From Microbacterium sp. VKM Ac-2870 (lineage in GTDB: Bacteria; Actinomycetota; Actinomycetes; Actinomycetales; Microbacteriaceae), in the NCBI RefSeq assembly GCF_015350795.1, contig NZ_JADKSH010000002.1, positions 558,001-622,000 of the forward strand: a stretch of 64,000 nucleotides of DNA, read 5' to 3'. Both the position numbers and the translations under genes were made by a program. The notes beneath the pieces were generated by a model that was given only the letters and a program-made list of their open reading frames with translations, searched no databases and was not told where the DNA came from. Shown here in pieces: positions 9,849 through 21,939 of this stretch (positions are counted from its first letter, which is position 1; every line of letters starts with the position of its first letter).

Positions 9849-10460
9849 TCAGATGAAGTACTCCGGCGTGCTCAGCAGCGCCCGGGTGTCTTCGCTCGCG
9901 CCGCGCGTGCGTATCTTCGCCGGAACGCCCACCAGCACCGAGTCCTCGGGAGCGTCGCGGGTGACGACCGCGTTCGCTCCGACGACGGAGCCGGCGCCGA
10001 TCGTGATGGGCCCGAGGATCTTCGCCCCTGCGCCGACGGCCACGCCGTCGCCCAGGGTCGGGTGGCGCTTGCCTGCGCCGCGCGTGCGACCGCCCAGCGT
10101 CACACCGTGATAGAGCATGACGTCGTCTCCGACCTCGGCCGTCTCCCCGATCACCACGCCCATCCCGTGGTCGATGAAGAAGCGGCGGCCGATGGTCGCG
10201 CCCGGGTGGATCTCCACTCCGGTCAGCCACCGCGTCAGCTGCGACAGGGCGCGCGCCGGGAAGCGCCAGCCGCGACGCCACATCGCGTGCGTCAGGCGAT
10301 ACGACCAGATGGCGTGCAGCCCGGAGTACAGCACGGCGATCTCCGCCGCGCCGCGCGCGGCGGGATCGCGCAGCTTCGCCGCCGCGATGTCTTCGCGGAT
10401 GCGGGCGAGCGCGCCGAAGCGCGGCGCGGCGGACGTGCCGCCGCGGGGGGCGTGGCTCAC
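9849..10460 (-). CDS. cysE: Serine O-acetyltransferase
   Basis: 203 residues, the short (epsilonproteobacteria/actinobacteria) type. It makes O-acetylserine from serine and acetyl-CoA for cysteine synthesis. Visible are the N-terminal helical part ([18 protein letters not shown]), the left-handed hexapeptide-repeat domain ([30 protein letters not shown]), and catalytic DHGMG and YHGVTLGG segments. The C-terminus ends in isoleucine (STPEYFI), as expected for docking into the CysK active site. Start is GTG. It lies 7 nt downstream of cysK in one operon. Confidence 0.93.
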   Translation of the reverse strand: MSHAPRGGTSAAPRFGALARIREDIAAAKLRDPAARGAAEIAVLYSGLHAIWSYRLTHAMWRRGWRFPARALSQLTRWLTGVEIHPGATIGRRFFIDHGMGVVIGETAEVGDDVMLYHGVTLGGRTRGAGKRHPTLGDGVAVGAGAKILGPITIGAGSVVGANAVVTRDAPEDSVLVGVPAKIRTRGASEDTRALLSTPEYFI

Positions 10461-10467
10461 GGGGCGA

Positions 10468-11406
10468 TCAGTCTTCGCGCAGGTGCTCGTAGAGAGCCGT
10501 GGACAGGTACCGCTCGCCGAATGACGGGATGATCACGACGATGTTCTTGCCTTCCGCTTCGGGGCGCGCCGCGATCTGCAGAGCCGCCCAGATGGCCGCA
10601 CCCGACGAGATGCCGACGAGGATGCCCTCGGTGGTCGCCACGTCGCGCGCCACGCGGATCGCGTCGTCGAACTCGACATCGATGACCTCGTCGATGACAC
10701 CCTGGTCGAGGATCTCGGGGATGAAGTTGGGTCCGATGCCCTGGATCTTGTGCGGTCCGGGAGTGCCCTTGGTCAGCAGCGGGGAGTCGGCCGGCTCGAC
10801 GGCGATGACCTTGGCATCCGGCACACGCTCCTTCAGCACCTGGCCGACGCCGGTGATGGTGCCCCCGGTGCCGATGCCGGCCACGAAGTAGCCGATCTCG
10901 CCGTCGGTGTCGCGGAGGATCTCTTCGGCGGTGGTCTTGCGGTGGATCGCGGGGTTCGCCTCGTTCGCGAACTGCTTGGCGAGCACGGCGCCGGGAGTCG
11001 CGGCGGCGATCTCCTCCGCCTTCGCGACCGCACCCTTCATGCCCAGCGACGGCTCGGTGAGCACGAGCTCGGCGCCATAGGCCTTGAGCAGCAGACGCCG
11101 CTCGACAGACATGGAAGCCGGCATGGTCAGGATCACCTTGTAGCCGCGCGCCGCACCGACCATGGCGAGTGCGATGCCCGTGTTGCCGCTGGTGCCCTCG
11201 ACGATCGTGCCGCCGGGCTGGAGCGCACCGGCTGCCTCGGCGGCGTCGACGATCGCGATACCCAGGCGGTCTTTCACGGACGAGGCAGGGTTGTAGAACT
11301 CGAGCTTGGCGAGCACGGTGCCGGGCAGGCCCGCGGAGATGCGATTCAGCCGCACCAGAGGGGTGTTGCCGAATGCGCTCGTGATGTCGGAGTGGATGCC
11401 GGACAT
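10468..11406 (-). CDS. cysK: Cysteine synthase A (O-acetylserine sulfhydrylase)
   Basis: 312 residues. This fold-type II PLP enzyme turns O-acetylserine and sulfide into cysteine. The PLP lysine is K45 in [11 protein letters not shown], the substrate loop is [12 protein letters not shown], and the phosphate-binding [10 protein letters not shown] loop follows. Start ATG has GAAAGG upstream. It is transcribed with cysE against the surrounding prfA-prmC direction, so the pair looks like an insertion in the translation-factor cluster. Confidence 0.96.
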   Translation of the reverse strand: MSGIHSDITSAFGNTPLVRLNRISAGLPGTVLAKLEFYNPASSVKDRLGIAIVDAAEAAGALQPGGTIVEGTSGNTGIALAMVGAARGYKVILTMPASMSVERRLLLKAYGAELVLTEPSLGMKGAVAKAEEIAAATPGAVLAKQFANEANPAIHRKTTAEEILRDTDGEIGYFVAGIGTGGTITGVGQVLKERVPDAKVIAVEPADSPLLTKGTPGPHKIQGIGPNFIPEILDQGVIDEVIDVEFDDAIRVARDVATTEGILVGISSGAAIWAALQIAARPEAEGKNIVVIIPSFGERYLSTALYEHLRED

Positions 11407-11583
11407 GGCCTGCCTTTCGTGCGGGTCGGGTGGCGCCGGGTCGGGCGCGTGCGCGCCGCCGTCAGCGTGTCGAACCAGACTATGCGCCGCTGCTATTCCC
11501 GGGCTGAATGTGACGATCCGTCACGCGCGGTAGAACGGGTGCCTGGGCGGGCTCGCAGTGCCGCAGCTAGGGTAGGAAGGCCC

Positions 11584-12480
11584 ATGACCTCTTTGCACGA
11601 ATCCGGCACGCCTTCGCGGCCCGCATCCGCCGGTCTGTCAGCGCTGTTGCGCCGCGCGACCCAGGTGTTGGCCGACGCCGGCGTGCCCACCCCCGACGTC
11701 GACGCGGAGCTGCTGGCCGCACACCTCTGGGGAATCTCGCGCGGGCAGCTTCTGGCGGCGGCGCTCCGCGGAGACGCAGCGCCCGGCGATACCGCCGCGT
11801 TCGATGCGCTCATCGCCCGCCGCGCGTCCCGCGAGCCGCTGCAGCACCTGACGGGCACCGCGCCGTTCCGGCATCTCGAGCTGCGCGTCGGACCCGGGGT
11901 GTTCGTCCCGCGGCCCGAGACGGAGATGGTGGCGCAGCTCGCGATCGATGCGCTGCGCGCCGTACCGGATGCCGCGCCTGTCGCCGTGGATCTCGGCACG
12001 GGTTCCGGAGCGCTGGCGCTCGCGATGGCCACCGAGGTCCCTTACGCCCGCGTGCACGCGGCCGAGAACGCGGTCGACGCGTTCGTGTGGGCGAAGGAGA
12101 ACTTCGCGGCTGTCGCCCCGCACGCCGTTCTTGCCTTCGTCGACCTCGCCGATGCCTTCCCGGAGCTGGACGGCACGGTGTCGGTTCTCGTGTCGAACCC
12201 CCCGTACGTCCCGGATGCCGCGACCCCGCGCGATCCCGAGGTGCGCAACTGGGACCCGCCGTCCGCGCTCTACGGGGGAGAGGACGGCCTTGACGTCGTC
12301 CGCGTGCTGTCGGGAGTCGGGCTGCGTCTGCTCCGGCCCGGTGGCACGCTCGTCATCGAGCACGGTGAATGGCAGGGCGCCCCGATCCGCGCGCTCCTCG
12401 ACGCCGATGGCTGGCGCGCCACGGCCACGCACCGCGACCTCACCGTCCGCGACCGCGCCACGACTGCCATCCGCCCGTAG
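11584..12480 (+). CDS. prmC: Release factor glutamine methyltransferase
   Basis: 298 residues. It methylates the Gln of the GGQ motif in release factors using SAM. The N-terminal helical domain (LLRRATQVLADAGVPTPDVD) precedes the methyltransferase fold with FVPRPETEMV, the SAM loop AVDLGTGSGALALAMA, and the diagnostic NPPY in VSNPPYVPDA (about residue 205). Start ATG at 11584 follows AGGAAGG. A much longer upstream frame is not used because it runs antisense through cysK. prmC normally adjoins prfA, so its displacement here is notable. Confidence 0.95.
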   Translation: MTSLHESGTPSRPASAGLSALLRRATQVLADAGVPTPDVDAELLAAHLWGISRGQLLAAALRGDAAPGDTAAFDALIARRASREPLQHLTGTAPFRHLELRVGPGVFVPRPETEMVAQLAIDALRAVPDAAPVAVDLGTGSGALALAMATEVPYARVHAAENAVDAFVWAKENFAAVAPHAVLAFVDLADAFPELDGTVSVLVSNPPYVPDAATPRDPEVRNWDPPSALYGGEDGLDVVRVLSGVGLRLLRPGGTLVIEHGEWQGAPIRALLDADGWRATATHRDLTVRDRATTAIRP

Positions 12481-12493
12481 ACGTCCTCCGGGC

Positions 12494-12558
12494 CTCGCTC
12501 AACGGCCGGGTGTGGGCCGTCGTCCCCGTCGTTGAGCGAGCGGAGCGCGTCGAAACGC
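12494..12558 (+). repeat. Intergenic repeat element with inverted arms (copy 2)
   Basis: CTCGCTCAACG (12494-12504) and CGTTGAGCGAG (12530-12540) form a perfect 11-bp inverted repeat around a GC-rich spacer. The right arm continues into CGGAGCGCGTCGAAACGC. Bases 12533-12558 agree at 23 of 26 positions with the element at 1169-1194. It lies in the 111-nt prmC-tsaC gap and could fold in RNA, but no T-run follows. Confidence 0.5.
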
Positions 12559-12576
12559 CCTGAGCCGGGCGAAACG

Positions 12577-12582
12577 TAGACT
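12577..12582 (+). promoter_or_regulatory. -10 box before tsaC (TAGACT)
   Basis: TAGACT is 9 nt before the tsaC ATG, implying a leaderless or nearly leaderless transcript that would serve tsaC, wecA and the atpI-like gene. Confidence 0.45.
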
Positions 12583-12591
12583 GGAGCCGAT

Positions 12592-13290
12592 ATGTCTGAG
12601 TTCTTCGATGCCCGCGACACCGAACAGCTCCTGCCGGGCCTGCGCAAGGCGCGCCAGGCGATCGGGCGCGGCGAGCTGATCGTCGTGCCGACCGACACCG
12701 TCTACGGCATCGCGGCCGATGCCTTCAGCGCGAGCGCGGTCACCGCTCTGCTCGCCGCGAAGGGCCGCGGCCGGCAGTCGCCGCCGCCCGTGCTCGTCGC
12801 CGGAATCTCGACGTTGCGCGCTCTCGTGACGGAGGTGCCCGAGGTCGTCGAGCGGCTGGTCGAGGAATTCTGGCCCGGGGGACTGACCATCGTGTTGCCG
12901 TCCCAGCCCTCGCTGTCGTGGGACCTCGGCGACACCGGCGGCACGGTCGCCGTGCGGATGCCCGCCGATCGGGTGGCGCTGGAGCTGCTGGAAGACTGCG
13001 GCCCCCTGGCCGTGTCCAGCGCGAACCTCACCGGCAAGGCTGCGGCCGTCGACGTGCACAGCGCGTACGACATGCTGCGCGAATCCGTCGCGGTCTACCT
13101 CGACGGGGGACCGTCCGCCCACGGCGTGGCATCGACGATCATCGACGCGACCGGACTCGTCGCGCAGGGCAGCGGGCGCCCGGTGCGGGTGCTGCGGGAG
13201 GGCGCGATCTCGCGCGCCCAGTTGCGCGGGGTGCTCGGCGACCTGCTCGAGCCCGATCCCGAGCCGCTCGGCGACGCACTGACACCATGA
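12592..13290 (+). CDS. tsaC: L-threonylcarbamoyladenylate synthase (Sua5/YrdC family)
   Basis: 232 residues. It makes threonylcarbamoyl-AMP for the t6A37 modification of ANN-decoding tRNAs. The YrdC fold shows GELIVVPTDTVYGIAADAFS near residue 30, a KGRGRQSPPPVLV segment corresponding to the usual K-R-P-x-x-x-P loop, FWPGGLTIVL, and ...SANLTGKAA. It is somewhat longer than E. coli TsaC and lacks the full Sua5 C-terminal domain. The stop overlaps the wecA ATG (ATGA), so the two are coupled. A prmC-tsaC-wecA order before the atp operon is common in actinobacteria. Confidence 0.93.
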   Translation: MSEFFDARDTEQLLPGLRKARQAIGRGELIVVPTDTVYGIAADAFSASAVTALLAAKGRGRQSPPPVLVAGISTLRALVTEVPEVVERLVEEFWPGGLTIVLPSQPSLSWDLGDTGGTVAVRMPADRVALELLEDCGPLAVSSANLTGKAAAVDVHSAYDMLRESVAVYLDGGPSAHGVASTIIDATGLVAQGSGRPVRVLREGAISRAQLRGVLGDLLEPDPEPLGDALTP

Positions 13291-14447
13291 GGTTCTATCT
13301 GCTCACCGTCGTCGTGACGGCCGTGGCCACGCTCGGCTTCACGTGGGCGGTCTGGCGCATCGGCATGCGCTACAAGCTGTATCCCGAGATCCGCGAGCGT
13401 GACGTGCACACCACGCCGAAGCCGCGCGTGGGTGGGGTCGCGATGTTCCTCGGGGTGCTGACCGCGTTCGCTCTGTCGTCACAGATCCCGTACTTCGCCA
13501 TCTTCTGGGCCGATCCCGCCGTCATCTGGTCTCTTCTTGGCGCGTCGGCCCTGATCGTCGCGGTCGGCGTGGCCGATGACCTCTGGGATCTCGACTGGAT
13601 GATCAAGCTCGGCGCGCAGTTCCTCGCGGCGGGCATCGTCGTCGGCTTCGGCGGCATCCAGATCTTCTTCATCCCGTTCGGCCAGCAGTTCGTGGTGTCG
13701 AGCTTCGCGAGCTTCGCGATGTCGGTGGTGGCGATCGTGGTGGTGATGAACGCCGTCAACTTCATCGACGGCCTCGATGGGCTCGTGGCCGGCGTCGCGC
13801 TCATCGCCAACGCGGTCTTCTTCGTCTACTCCTACCTCGTGTCCCGCGACACCGGCGCCTCGAGCTACTCCAGCCTCGCGTCGTTCATCGCCGTCGCCCT
13901 CATCGGCGTCTGCATCGGCTTCCTGCCGATGAACTGGAACCCCTCGAAGTTGTTCATGGGCGACTCGGGCGCGTTGTTGCTCGGACTTCTCATGGCGTCG
14001 TCGGCGATCGTCTTCACGGGAAACCTGCCACCGGCCCTTCTCGGCAACAACGATGTGTTCGGTCGCTCGCAGCTGCTCGGTGCGTTCATCCCGATCCTCC
14101 TGCCGGTGGTGATCGTGCTGCTGCCGCTGCTCGACTTCGCCATGGCGATCGTCCGTCGCATGATTCGCGGAAAGTCGCCCTTCTCGCCCGATCGCAAACA
14201 CCTGCATCACCGCATGCTCGACATGGGCCACAGCGACCGTGATGCGGTGCTCATCTTCTATTCGTGGACGGCCGTCGTCTCGATCGGCGTGCTGCTCATG
14301 TACATCGGCACCACTCAGAACTGGCCCGGCGACTACACGGTGGGCGCGGTCTTCGTCGTGCTGGGCGTCATCGCGTGCCTCATCGTCACCCTGCTCCCTT
14401 CGCGGCCGCGCCCGGTCGCCTCCGACCCGATACCGAGGAACACATGA
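13287..14447 (+). CDS. wecA: Undecaprenyl-phosphate sugar-1-phosphate transferase (WecA/TagO/MraY family)
   Basis: 386 residues, about eleven membrane segments. It should transfer a GlcNAc-1-phosphate type sugar to a polyprenyl phosphate at the cytoplasmic membrane, starting cell-wall polymer or arabinogalactan-linker type glycans. Family motifs are DVHTTPKPRVGG near the N-terminus, ADDLWDLDW, the catalytic NFIDGLDGLVAGV, LFMGDSGALLLG, and the cytoplasmic His-rich loop DRKHLHHRMLDMGHSDR. The sugar specificity cannot be read from sequence. The start overlaps the tsaC stop, and the end overlaps the next ATG. Confidence 0.9.
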   Translation: MRFYLLTVVVTAVATLGFTWAVWRIGMRYKLYPEIRERDVHTTPKPRVGGVAMFLGVLTAFALSSQIPYFAIFWADPAVIWSLLGASALIVAVGVADDLWDLDWMIKLGAQFLAAGIVVGFGGIQIFFIPFGQQFVVSSFASFAMSVVAIVVVMNAVNFIDGLDGLVAGVALIANAVFFVYSYLVSRDTGASSYSSLASFIAVALIGVCIGFLPMNWNPSKLFMGDSGALLLGLLMASSAIVFTGNLPPALLGNNDVFGRSQLLGAFIPILLPVVIVLLPLLDFAMAIVRRMIRGKSPFSPDRKHLHHRMLDMGHSDRDAVLIFYSWTAVVSIGVLLMYIGTTQNWPGDYTVGAVFVVLGVIACLIVTLLPSRPRPVASDPIPRNT

Positions 14448-14980
14448 CCTCCCTGTCCAGCACCGCCGTCCTGCGCCGGACCCTGCTCCTGTCCGCCGCG
14501 GCCACCGGCGTACTCGCCGTCGTCGGGGCGGGCGCCGGCTTCGCGGTGGCCGGACCGTCGGGCCTCTGGAGCGCGCTGATCGCCGTGGTTCTTGCTGCCG
14601 TCTTCCTCGGCTTCACGGCCGGCACGATCCTCATCGCGAACCGGTGGTACAGCGACCCGTTGTACGTGCCGATCTTCTTCGGTGCGGTGATGGGGGGATG
14701 GCTGCTGAAGTTCGTCGTCTTCCTCGTGGTGCTGTTCCTGCTGCGTGGCCAGCCCTGGCTCAATCCGGGGGTGTTCTTCATCGCGTTGGTCATCAGCGTG
14801 GTCGTCTCGCTCGTCATCGACGCGGTCGTGATGGTGCGCATGCGCATCCCCGCGGTCAGCGACGTCACGCTGCCCACTCTCGCCGACGTGATCGACGATG
14901 CGCGGCATCCCGGCGGCCCCGCCGAGAAGGATGCCGAGGGCACCCGCCCCCCCGCGGACTCCGACCCCTCCCGGGGCTGA
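14444..14980 (+). CDS. Four-helix membrane protein before the ATP synthase operon (AtpI-like)
   Basis: 178 residues with four predicted membrane helices (about 10-33, 39-60, 73-97, 104-127) and an acidic, proline-rich cytoplasmic tail. The length, helix number and position immediately before atpB fit the poorly conserved AtpI/ATP-synthase protein I group, which helps c-ring assembly in other bacteria. Sequence similarity is not strong enough to be sure. Its ATG overlaps the wecA stop, so it is translated as part of that unit, while the putative atp promoter lies just after its stop. Confidence 0.6.
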   Translation: MTSLSSTAVLRRTLLLSAAATGVLAVVGAGAGFAVAGPSGLWSALIAVVLAAVFLGFTAGTILIANRWYSDPLYVPIFFGAVMGGWLLKFVVFLVVLFLLRGQPWLNPGVFFIALVISVVVSLVIDAVVMVRMRIPAVSDVTLPTLADVIDDARHPGGPAEKDAEGTRPPADSDPSRG

Positions 14981-14986
14981 TAGGCT
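14981..14986 (+). promoter_or_regulatory. Putative -10 box of the atp operon (TAGGCT)
   Basis: TAGGCT directly follows the upstream stop codon (TGA at 14978-14980), which would give a 5' leader of roughly 35 nt before the atpB GTG. The hexamer is the same as those before dxr, ispG and proS. Confidence 0.45.
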
Positions 14987-15026
14987 GTCGTCTGCGCCCG
15001 TTCGCGCCCCGCGAATCGCGTGCGCA

Positions 15027-16179
<1,153 letters not shown>

Positions 16180-16207
16180 GTCGCCCCACCAGCTTTAAGG
16201 AGACAGG

Positions 16208-16744
16208 ATGCGAAATCTTGTCGCGTACGCCGCGGAGGAGGCGGGTCACAACCCGCTCATCCCGGCCTGGTACGACATCATCTGGTCGGGTGTCTGCTTC
16301 GTCGTGATCCTCGTCGTCGTCTGGAAGGTCGCCCTTCCCAAGATGAAGACTCTGCTCGACCAGCGCGCCGCCGCCATCGAGGGCAACATCGCGAAGGCCG
16401 ACGAGGCTCAGCGCAAGGCCGAGGCCGCGCTCGAGGAGTACACCGCCCAGCTCGCCGAGGCTCGCAAGGAGGCCGGTGAGATCCGCGATGCCGCCCGCGA
16501 GGACGGCAAGAAGATCGTCGCCGAGGCGAAGGACACGGCATCCGCCGAGGCCGCTCGCCTGACCGCGACCGCCCACACGCAGATCGAGGCGGAGCGTCAG
16601 TCGGCGCTCGTGTCGCTGCGCAGTGAGGTCGGCACGCTGGCGCTCGACCTCGCCGGCGGTGTCATCGGCGAGTCGCTCTCCGACGATGCCAAGGCCAAGG
16701 GCGTCGTCGACCGCTTCCTCACCGACCTCGAGAAGGCGAAGTAA
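16208..16744 (+). CDS. atpF: ATP synthase Fo subunit b
   Basis: 178 residues. The peripheral-stalk subunit has one N-terminal membrane helix (about residues 24-42, WSGVCFVVILVVVWKVALP) followed by a long charged coiled coil rich in Ala, Glu, Lys and Arg that reaches F1. The SD AAGGAGACAGG precedes ATG. The TAA stop shares its last base with the atpH ATG (TAATG), so atpF and atpH are tightly coupled. This is a single ordinary b subunit, not the b-delta fusion of mycobacteria. Confidence 0.95.
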   Translation: MRNLVAYAAEEAGHNPLIPAWYDIIWSGVCFVVILVVVWKVALPKMKTLLDQRAAAIEGNIAKADEAQRKAEAALEEYTAQLAEARKEAGEIRDAAREDGKKIVAEAKDTASAEAARLTATAHTQIEAERQSALVSLRSEVGTLALDLAGGVIGESLSDDAKAKGVVDRFLTDLEKAK

Positions 16745-17532
16745 TGGGGAGCGCGACCACTCACGCACTGGCGACGACCACGGCGCAGCTGTCGGCAGCG
16801 AAGGTGGGCGACCTCAGCGTCGCCCGCGAGCTGTTCTCGGCCGCACGCCAGATCGCCGACTCGGCGCAGCTGAGCGGCGCGCTGTCCGCATGGGGTGCGC
16901 CCGCCGAGGCGCGTGCTCAGGTGGCCCGCACCGTGTTCGCAGGGTACGGAGCCGTCTCCGTTCAGTTGCTGACGTCGGCGGTCGCCGAGCGCTGGTCGTC
17001 CACGGAGGACCTCATCTCCGGCATCGAGGAACTCGCCATTCGTGCGGCCGCCATCGGTGCGCCGAGCACGGATGTCGAGGGACAGCTCTTCGAGGTGGCC
17101 CGCCTCGTCGCGGCGAACCCCGAGCTCGAGCTCGCCCTGGGCAGTCGTCTGGGCGACGCAGCGGCCAAGGGGGTCCTCATCGAGAAGCTCCTGGTCGGCC
17201 GGGCGGATGAGGCGACCGTGCTCATCACCTCGCAGCTCGTCCAGCAGCCGCGCGAGCGCCGTGTGCGTTCCTTGCTCCACCGTGCGCTGCAGCTCGTGGC
17301 CGACCAGCGGGGCAAGAAGGTCGCGACGGTGCGTGTCGCCAGCGGGCTGGATGCCGCGCAGCAGGACCGTCTCGCCGCAGCGCTGAGCGCCCGGTACGAC
17401 GCCGATGTCACCGTGAACGTCGTCGTCGACCCGCAGGTGCTCGGTGGCATGCGGGTGGAGATCGGTGACGATGTCATCGATGGGACCGTCTCCTCCCGAA
17501 TCAACGACTTGCGCCAGCGCCTCGCTGGCTAG
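16744..17532 (+). CDS. atpH: ATP synthase F1 subunit delta
   Basis: 262 residues, longer than the roughly 180 of E. coli but usual for this actinobacterial group. The N-terminal helical domain binds F1 alpha, and the C-terminal part ends with the conserved GGMRVEIGDDVIDGTVSSRIND. It links the peripheral stalk to the top of the alpha3beta3 head. The start overlaps the atpF stop by 1 nt, and atpA follows after a 15-nt gap with AGAAGGAAC as SD. Confidence 0.94.
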   Translation: MGSATTHALATTTAQLSAAKVGDLSVARELFSAARQIADSAQLSGALSAWGAPAEARAQVARTVFAGYGAVSVQLLTSAVAERWSSTEDLISGIEELAIRAAAIGAPSTDVEGQLFEVARLVAANPELELALGSRLGDAAAKGVLIEKLLVGRADEATVLITSQLVQQPRERRVRSLLHRALQLVADQRGKKVATVRVASGLDAAQQDRLAAALSARYDADVTVNVVVDPQVLGGMRVEIGDDVIDGTVSSRINDLRQRLAG

Positions 17533-17547
17533 AACAGAAGGAACACC

Positions 17548-19188
17548 ATGGCAGATCTGACCATCAGCCCCGACGTCATCCGTGACGCGCTGAAAGACTT
17601 CGTCGCCGCCTACGAACCGACCGGCGCCGCCGCCACCGAGGTGGGCACCGTCGTGGACGCCGCCGACGGCATCGCGCACGTCGAGGGTCTCCCGGGCGTC
17701 ATGGCGAACGAGCTCGTGCGCTTCGACAACGGCGTGGAAGGCCTCGCGCTGAACCTCGACGAGAACGAGATCGGTGTCGTCGTGCTCGGTGAGTTCTCGG
17801 GGATCGTCGCCGGTCAGAAGGTCACTCGTACGGGTGAGGTGCTCTCGGTCGCCGTCGGCGACGGCTACCTCGGTCGCGTGGTCGACCCGCTCGGCAACCC
17901 GATCGACGGTCTCGGTGAGATCGCGACAGAGGGGCGGCGTGCGCTCGAACTGCAGGCGCCCGGCGTCATGCAGCGCAAGAGTGTGCACGAGCCCATGCAG
18001 ACGGGTATCAAGGCGATCGACGCCATGATCCCGGTCGGCCGCGGTCAGCGCCAGCTGATCATCGGCGACCGCCAGACCGGCAAGACGGCGATCGCGATCG
18101 ACACGATCATCAACCAGAAGGCCAACTGGGAGTCGGGCGACGTCAACAAGCAGGTGCGCTGCATCTACGTCGCCATCGGTCAGAAGGGCTCGACGATCGC
18201 CTCCGTCAAGGGAGCGCTCGAAGACGCCGGCGCTATGGAGTACACGACGATCGTCGCGGCCCCGGCATCCGACCCGGCCGGCTTCAAGTACCTCGCGCCC
18301 TACACCGGCTCGGCTATCGGCCAGCACTGGATGTACGGCGGCAAGCACGTCCTGATCATCTTCGACGACCTGTCGAAGCAGGCCGAGGCCTACCGCGCCG
18401 TGTCGCTGCTGCTGCGTCGCCCGCCGGGCCGTGAGGCCTACCCCGGCGACGTCTTCTACCTGCACTCGCGTCTGCTGGAGCGTTGCGCGAAGCTCAGCGA
18501 TGAGCTGGGTGCCGGATCGATGACGGGTCTGCCGATCATCGAGACGAAGGCCAACGACGTCTCGGCCTACATCCCGACCAACGTGATCTCGATCACCGAC
18601 GGCCAGATCTTCCTGCAGTCCGACCTCTTCAACGCGAACCAGCGCCCCGCGGTCGACGTGGGTATCTCGGTCTCGCGCGTCGGCGGTGACGCTCAGGTCA
18701 AGTCGATCAAGAAGGTCTCCGGCACGCTCAAGCTCGAGTTGGCCCAGTACCGCTCGCTCGAGGCGTTCGCGATGTTCGCCTCCGACCTCGACGCGGCATC
18801 CCGCCGTCAGCTCGAGCGTGGCGCCCGCTTGACCGAACTGCTCAAGCAGCCGCAGTACGACCCGTACCCGGTCGAGGAGCAGGTCGTCTCGATCTGGGCC
18901 GGCACCAACGGCAAGCTCGACACGATCGCCGTCGAAGACGTGCTGCGCTTCGAGCGCGACCTCCTCGACTACCTCAAGCGCAACACGACCATCCTCGACA
19001 CGCTGCGTGACACCAACGTGCTCGACGACGCCACCGTCGCCGAGCTCACCAAGGTCACCGACGAGTTCATCCTGGAGTTCCAGGGCGGCAAGGGCCAGGC
19101 CATCAACAAGCCGGGTCACGAAGAGGTCGCCGCCGCGCACGAGGAGGACGTGAACCAGGAGCAGATCGTCAAGGGTCGCCGCGGCTGA
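17548..19188 (+). CDS. atpA: ATP synthase F1 subunit alpha
   Basis: 546 residues. Alpha is the non-catalytic nucleotide-binding subunit. Walker A is [13 protein letters not shown] (about 173-185). The arginine finger lies in the conserved [13 protein letters not shown] segment, and [15 protein letters not shown] marks the Walker B region. Normal length for high-GC Gram-positives, with an acidic/basic C-terminal tail ([16 protein letters not shown]). No antisense gene is credited opposite it despite long open frames there, because those arise from GC-rich codon bias. Confidence 0.97.
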   Translation: MADLTISPDVIRDALKDFVAAYEPTGAAATEVGTVVDAADGIAHVEGLPGVMANELVRFDNGVEGLALNLDENEIGVVVLGEFSGIVAGQKVTRTGEVLSVAVGDGYLGRVVDPLGNPIDGLGEIATEGRRALELQAPGVMQRKSVHEPMQTGIKAIDAMIPVGRGQRQLIIGDRQTGKTAIAIDTIINQKANWESGDVNKQVRCIYVAIGQKGSTIASVKGALEDAGAMEYTTIVAAPASDPAGFKYLAPYTGSAIGQHWMYGGKHVLIIFDDLSKQAEAYRAVSLLLRRPPGREAYPGDVFYLHSRLLERCAKLSDELGAGSMTGLPIIETKANDVSAYIPTNVISITDGQIFLQSDLFNANQRPAVDVGISVSRVGGDAQVKSIKKVSGTLKLELAQYRSLEAFAMFASDLDAASRRQLERGARLTELLKQPQYDPYPVEEQVVSIWAGTNGKLDTIAVEDVLRFERDLLDYLKRNTTILDTLRDTNVLDDATVAELTKVTDEFILEFQGGKGQAINKPGHEEVAAAHEEDVNQEQIVKGRRG

Positions 19189-19217
19189 CGCCGGGCGCAT
19201 TCTGAGACAGAGATTCC

Positions 19218-20132
19218 ATGGGAGCACAACTCAGGGTCTACAAGCAGAAGATCTCTTCTGCTCAGACGACCAAGAAGATCACGAAGGCGATGGAGCTCAT
19301 CGCGGCTTCGCGCATTCAGAAGGCGATGGCGCGCGTGCGCGCCTCCTCGCCCTTCGCGCGAGCCGTGACGCGCGCCGTGGCCGCCGTGGCCACTCACTCC
19401 AACGTCCACCATCCCCTCACCACGGAGCGCGAGACGATCCGCCGTTCGGCGGTCGTCATCTTCGCCTCCGACCGAGGGCTCGCCGGCGCGTTCAACTCTC
19501 AGATCCTGCGCGAAGGCATGCAGCTCGCTGAGCTTCTGCGCTCGCAGGGCAAAGAGGTCGAGTACTTCCTCGTCGGGCGCAAGGCGGTCGGTTACTTCCA
19601 GTTCCGCCGAATGGCGGCGGCAGGGGAGTGGGTCGGTGACACCGACACCCCGCACTTCAACACCGCGGAGCAGATCGCCGGCGCCCTTCTGGACGCTTAC
19701 GATCGCGGTGGCGAGGAGCCGGGCGGCGTCGACGAGATCCACCTCGTCTTCAACCGTTTCGTCAGCATGATGACCCAGGAGCCGCAGACCGTTCGCCTGC
19801 TGCCCCTCGAGGTCGTCGAGGCTGATGAGGCGGTCGAGTCGGCCGGTGCAGCCAGCCAGGTCTACCCGCTGTACGAGTTCGAGCCCAGCCCCGAGGTCGT
19901 GCTCGACGCGCTGTTGCCGGTGTACGTGCAGAGCCGCGTGTTCAACGCGTTGCTGCAGTCGTCGGCCGCCAAGCACGCCGCGACCCAGAAGGCGATGAAG
20001 AGCGCCAGCGACAACGCCGACAAGCTCATCACCGACTACACCCGCCTGCGCAACAACGCGCGTCAGGCCGAGATCACTCAGCAGATCGCCGAGATCGTCG
20101 GCGGCGCCGACGCCCTGGCGTCCGGCAAGTAA
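19218..20132 (+). CDS. atpG: ATP synthase F1 subunit gamma
   Basis: 304 residues. Gamma is the central rotor shaft. The N-terminal helix begins [32 protein letters not shown] (here described from residues 1-28) and the C-terminal helix contains [20 protein letters not shown], both conserved coiled-coil parts that penetrate alpha3beta3. A Rossmann-like middle domain ([19 protein letters not shown]) carries the usual SDRGLCGAFN-type signature with Ala in place of Cys. It lies between atpA and atpD. Confidence 0.96.
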   Translation: MGAQLRVYKQKISSAQTTKKITKAMELIAASRIQKAMARVRASSPFARAVTRAVAAVATHSNVHHPLTTERETIRRSAVVIFASDRGLAGAFNSQILREGMQLAELLRSQGKEVEYFLVGRKAVGYFQFRRMAAAGEWVGDTDTPHFNTAEQIAGALLDAYDRGGEEPGGVDEIHLVFNRFVSMMTQEPQTVRLLPLEVVEADEAVESAGAASQVYPLYEFEPSPEVVLDALLPVYVQSRVFNALLQSSAAKHAATQKAMKSASDNADKLITDYTRLRNNARQAEITQQIAEIVGGADALASGK

Positions 20133-21611
<1,479 letters not shown>

Positions 21612-21612
21612 C

Positions 21613-21873
21613 ATGGCGCTGACCGTCACCCTCGTCTCCGCTGACGCGGAGGTCTGGCACGGCGAGGCGAGCCTCGTCGTGGCCAAGACCGTCGAGGGCG
21701 AGATCGGCTTCATGACCGGCCACGAGCCGGTGCTGGCGATCCTCGCCGAAGGTCAGGTGCGCATCACCCAGACCGACGGCACCAAGGTCGTCGCCAGCGC
21801 GCAGGACGGCTTCTTGTCGATGGAGGGCAGCGAGCTCACCATCGTCGCCGGCCACGCGGCGCTGCAGTCCTAA
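21613..21873 (+). CDS. atpC: ATP synthase F1 subunit epsilon (short form)
   Basis: 86 residues, only the N-terminal beta-sandwich domain (ALTVTLVSADAEVWHGEA... IGFMTGHEPVLAILAEG). The two-helix C-terminal domain that inhibits ATP hydrolysis in E. coli or Bacillus is missing, a shortening common in Micrococcales. The start ATG follows the atpD TGA by 1 nt. The operon ends here with an intrinsic terminator at 21886. Confidence 0.92.
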   Translation: MALTVTLVSADAEVWHGEASLVVAKTVEGEIGFMTGHEPVLAILAEGQVRITQTDGTKVVASAQDGFLSMEGSELTIVAGHAALQS

Positions 21874-21885
21874 CCCAGCCACGAC

Positions 21886-21928
21886 AGCGAGAAGCCACTT
21901 CCCACTCGGGGAGTGGTTTCTCGCTTTT
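21886..21928 (+). terminator. Rho-independent terminator of the atp operon
   Basis: AGCGAGAAGCCACTTCCC pairs with GGGAGTGGTTTCTCGCT (one mismatch and one bulge), loop near 21904-21908, followed by TTTT. It starts 13 nt after the atpC stop and ends just before the yaaA SD, so yaaA needs its own promoter or read-through. Confidence 0.85.
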
Positions 21929-21939
21929 CCGGAGAAGCC

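Noticed and set aside
16597..19227. 876-codon minus-strand open frame opposite atpH-atpA
   Set aside because: Antisense shadow of highly expressed ATP synthase genes; no recognisable domain.
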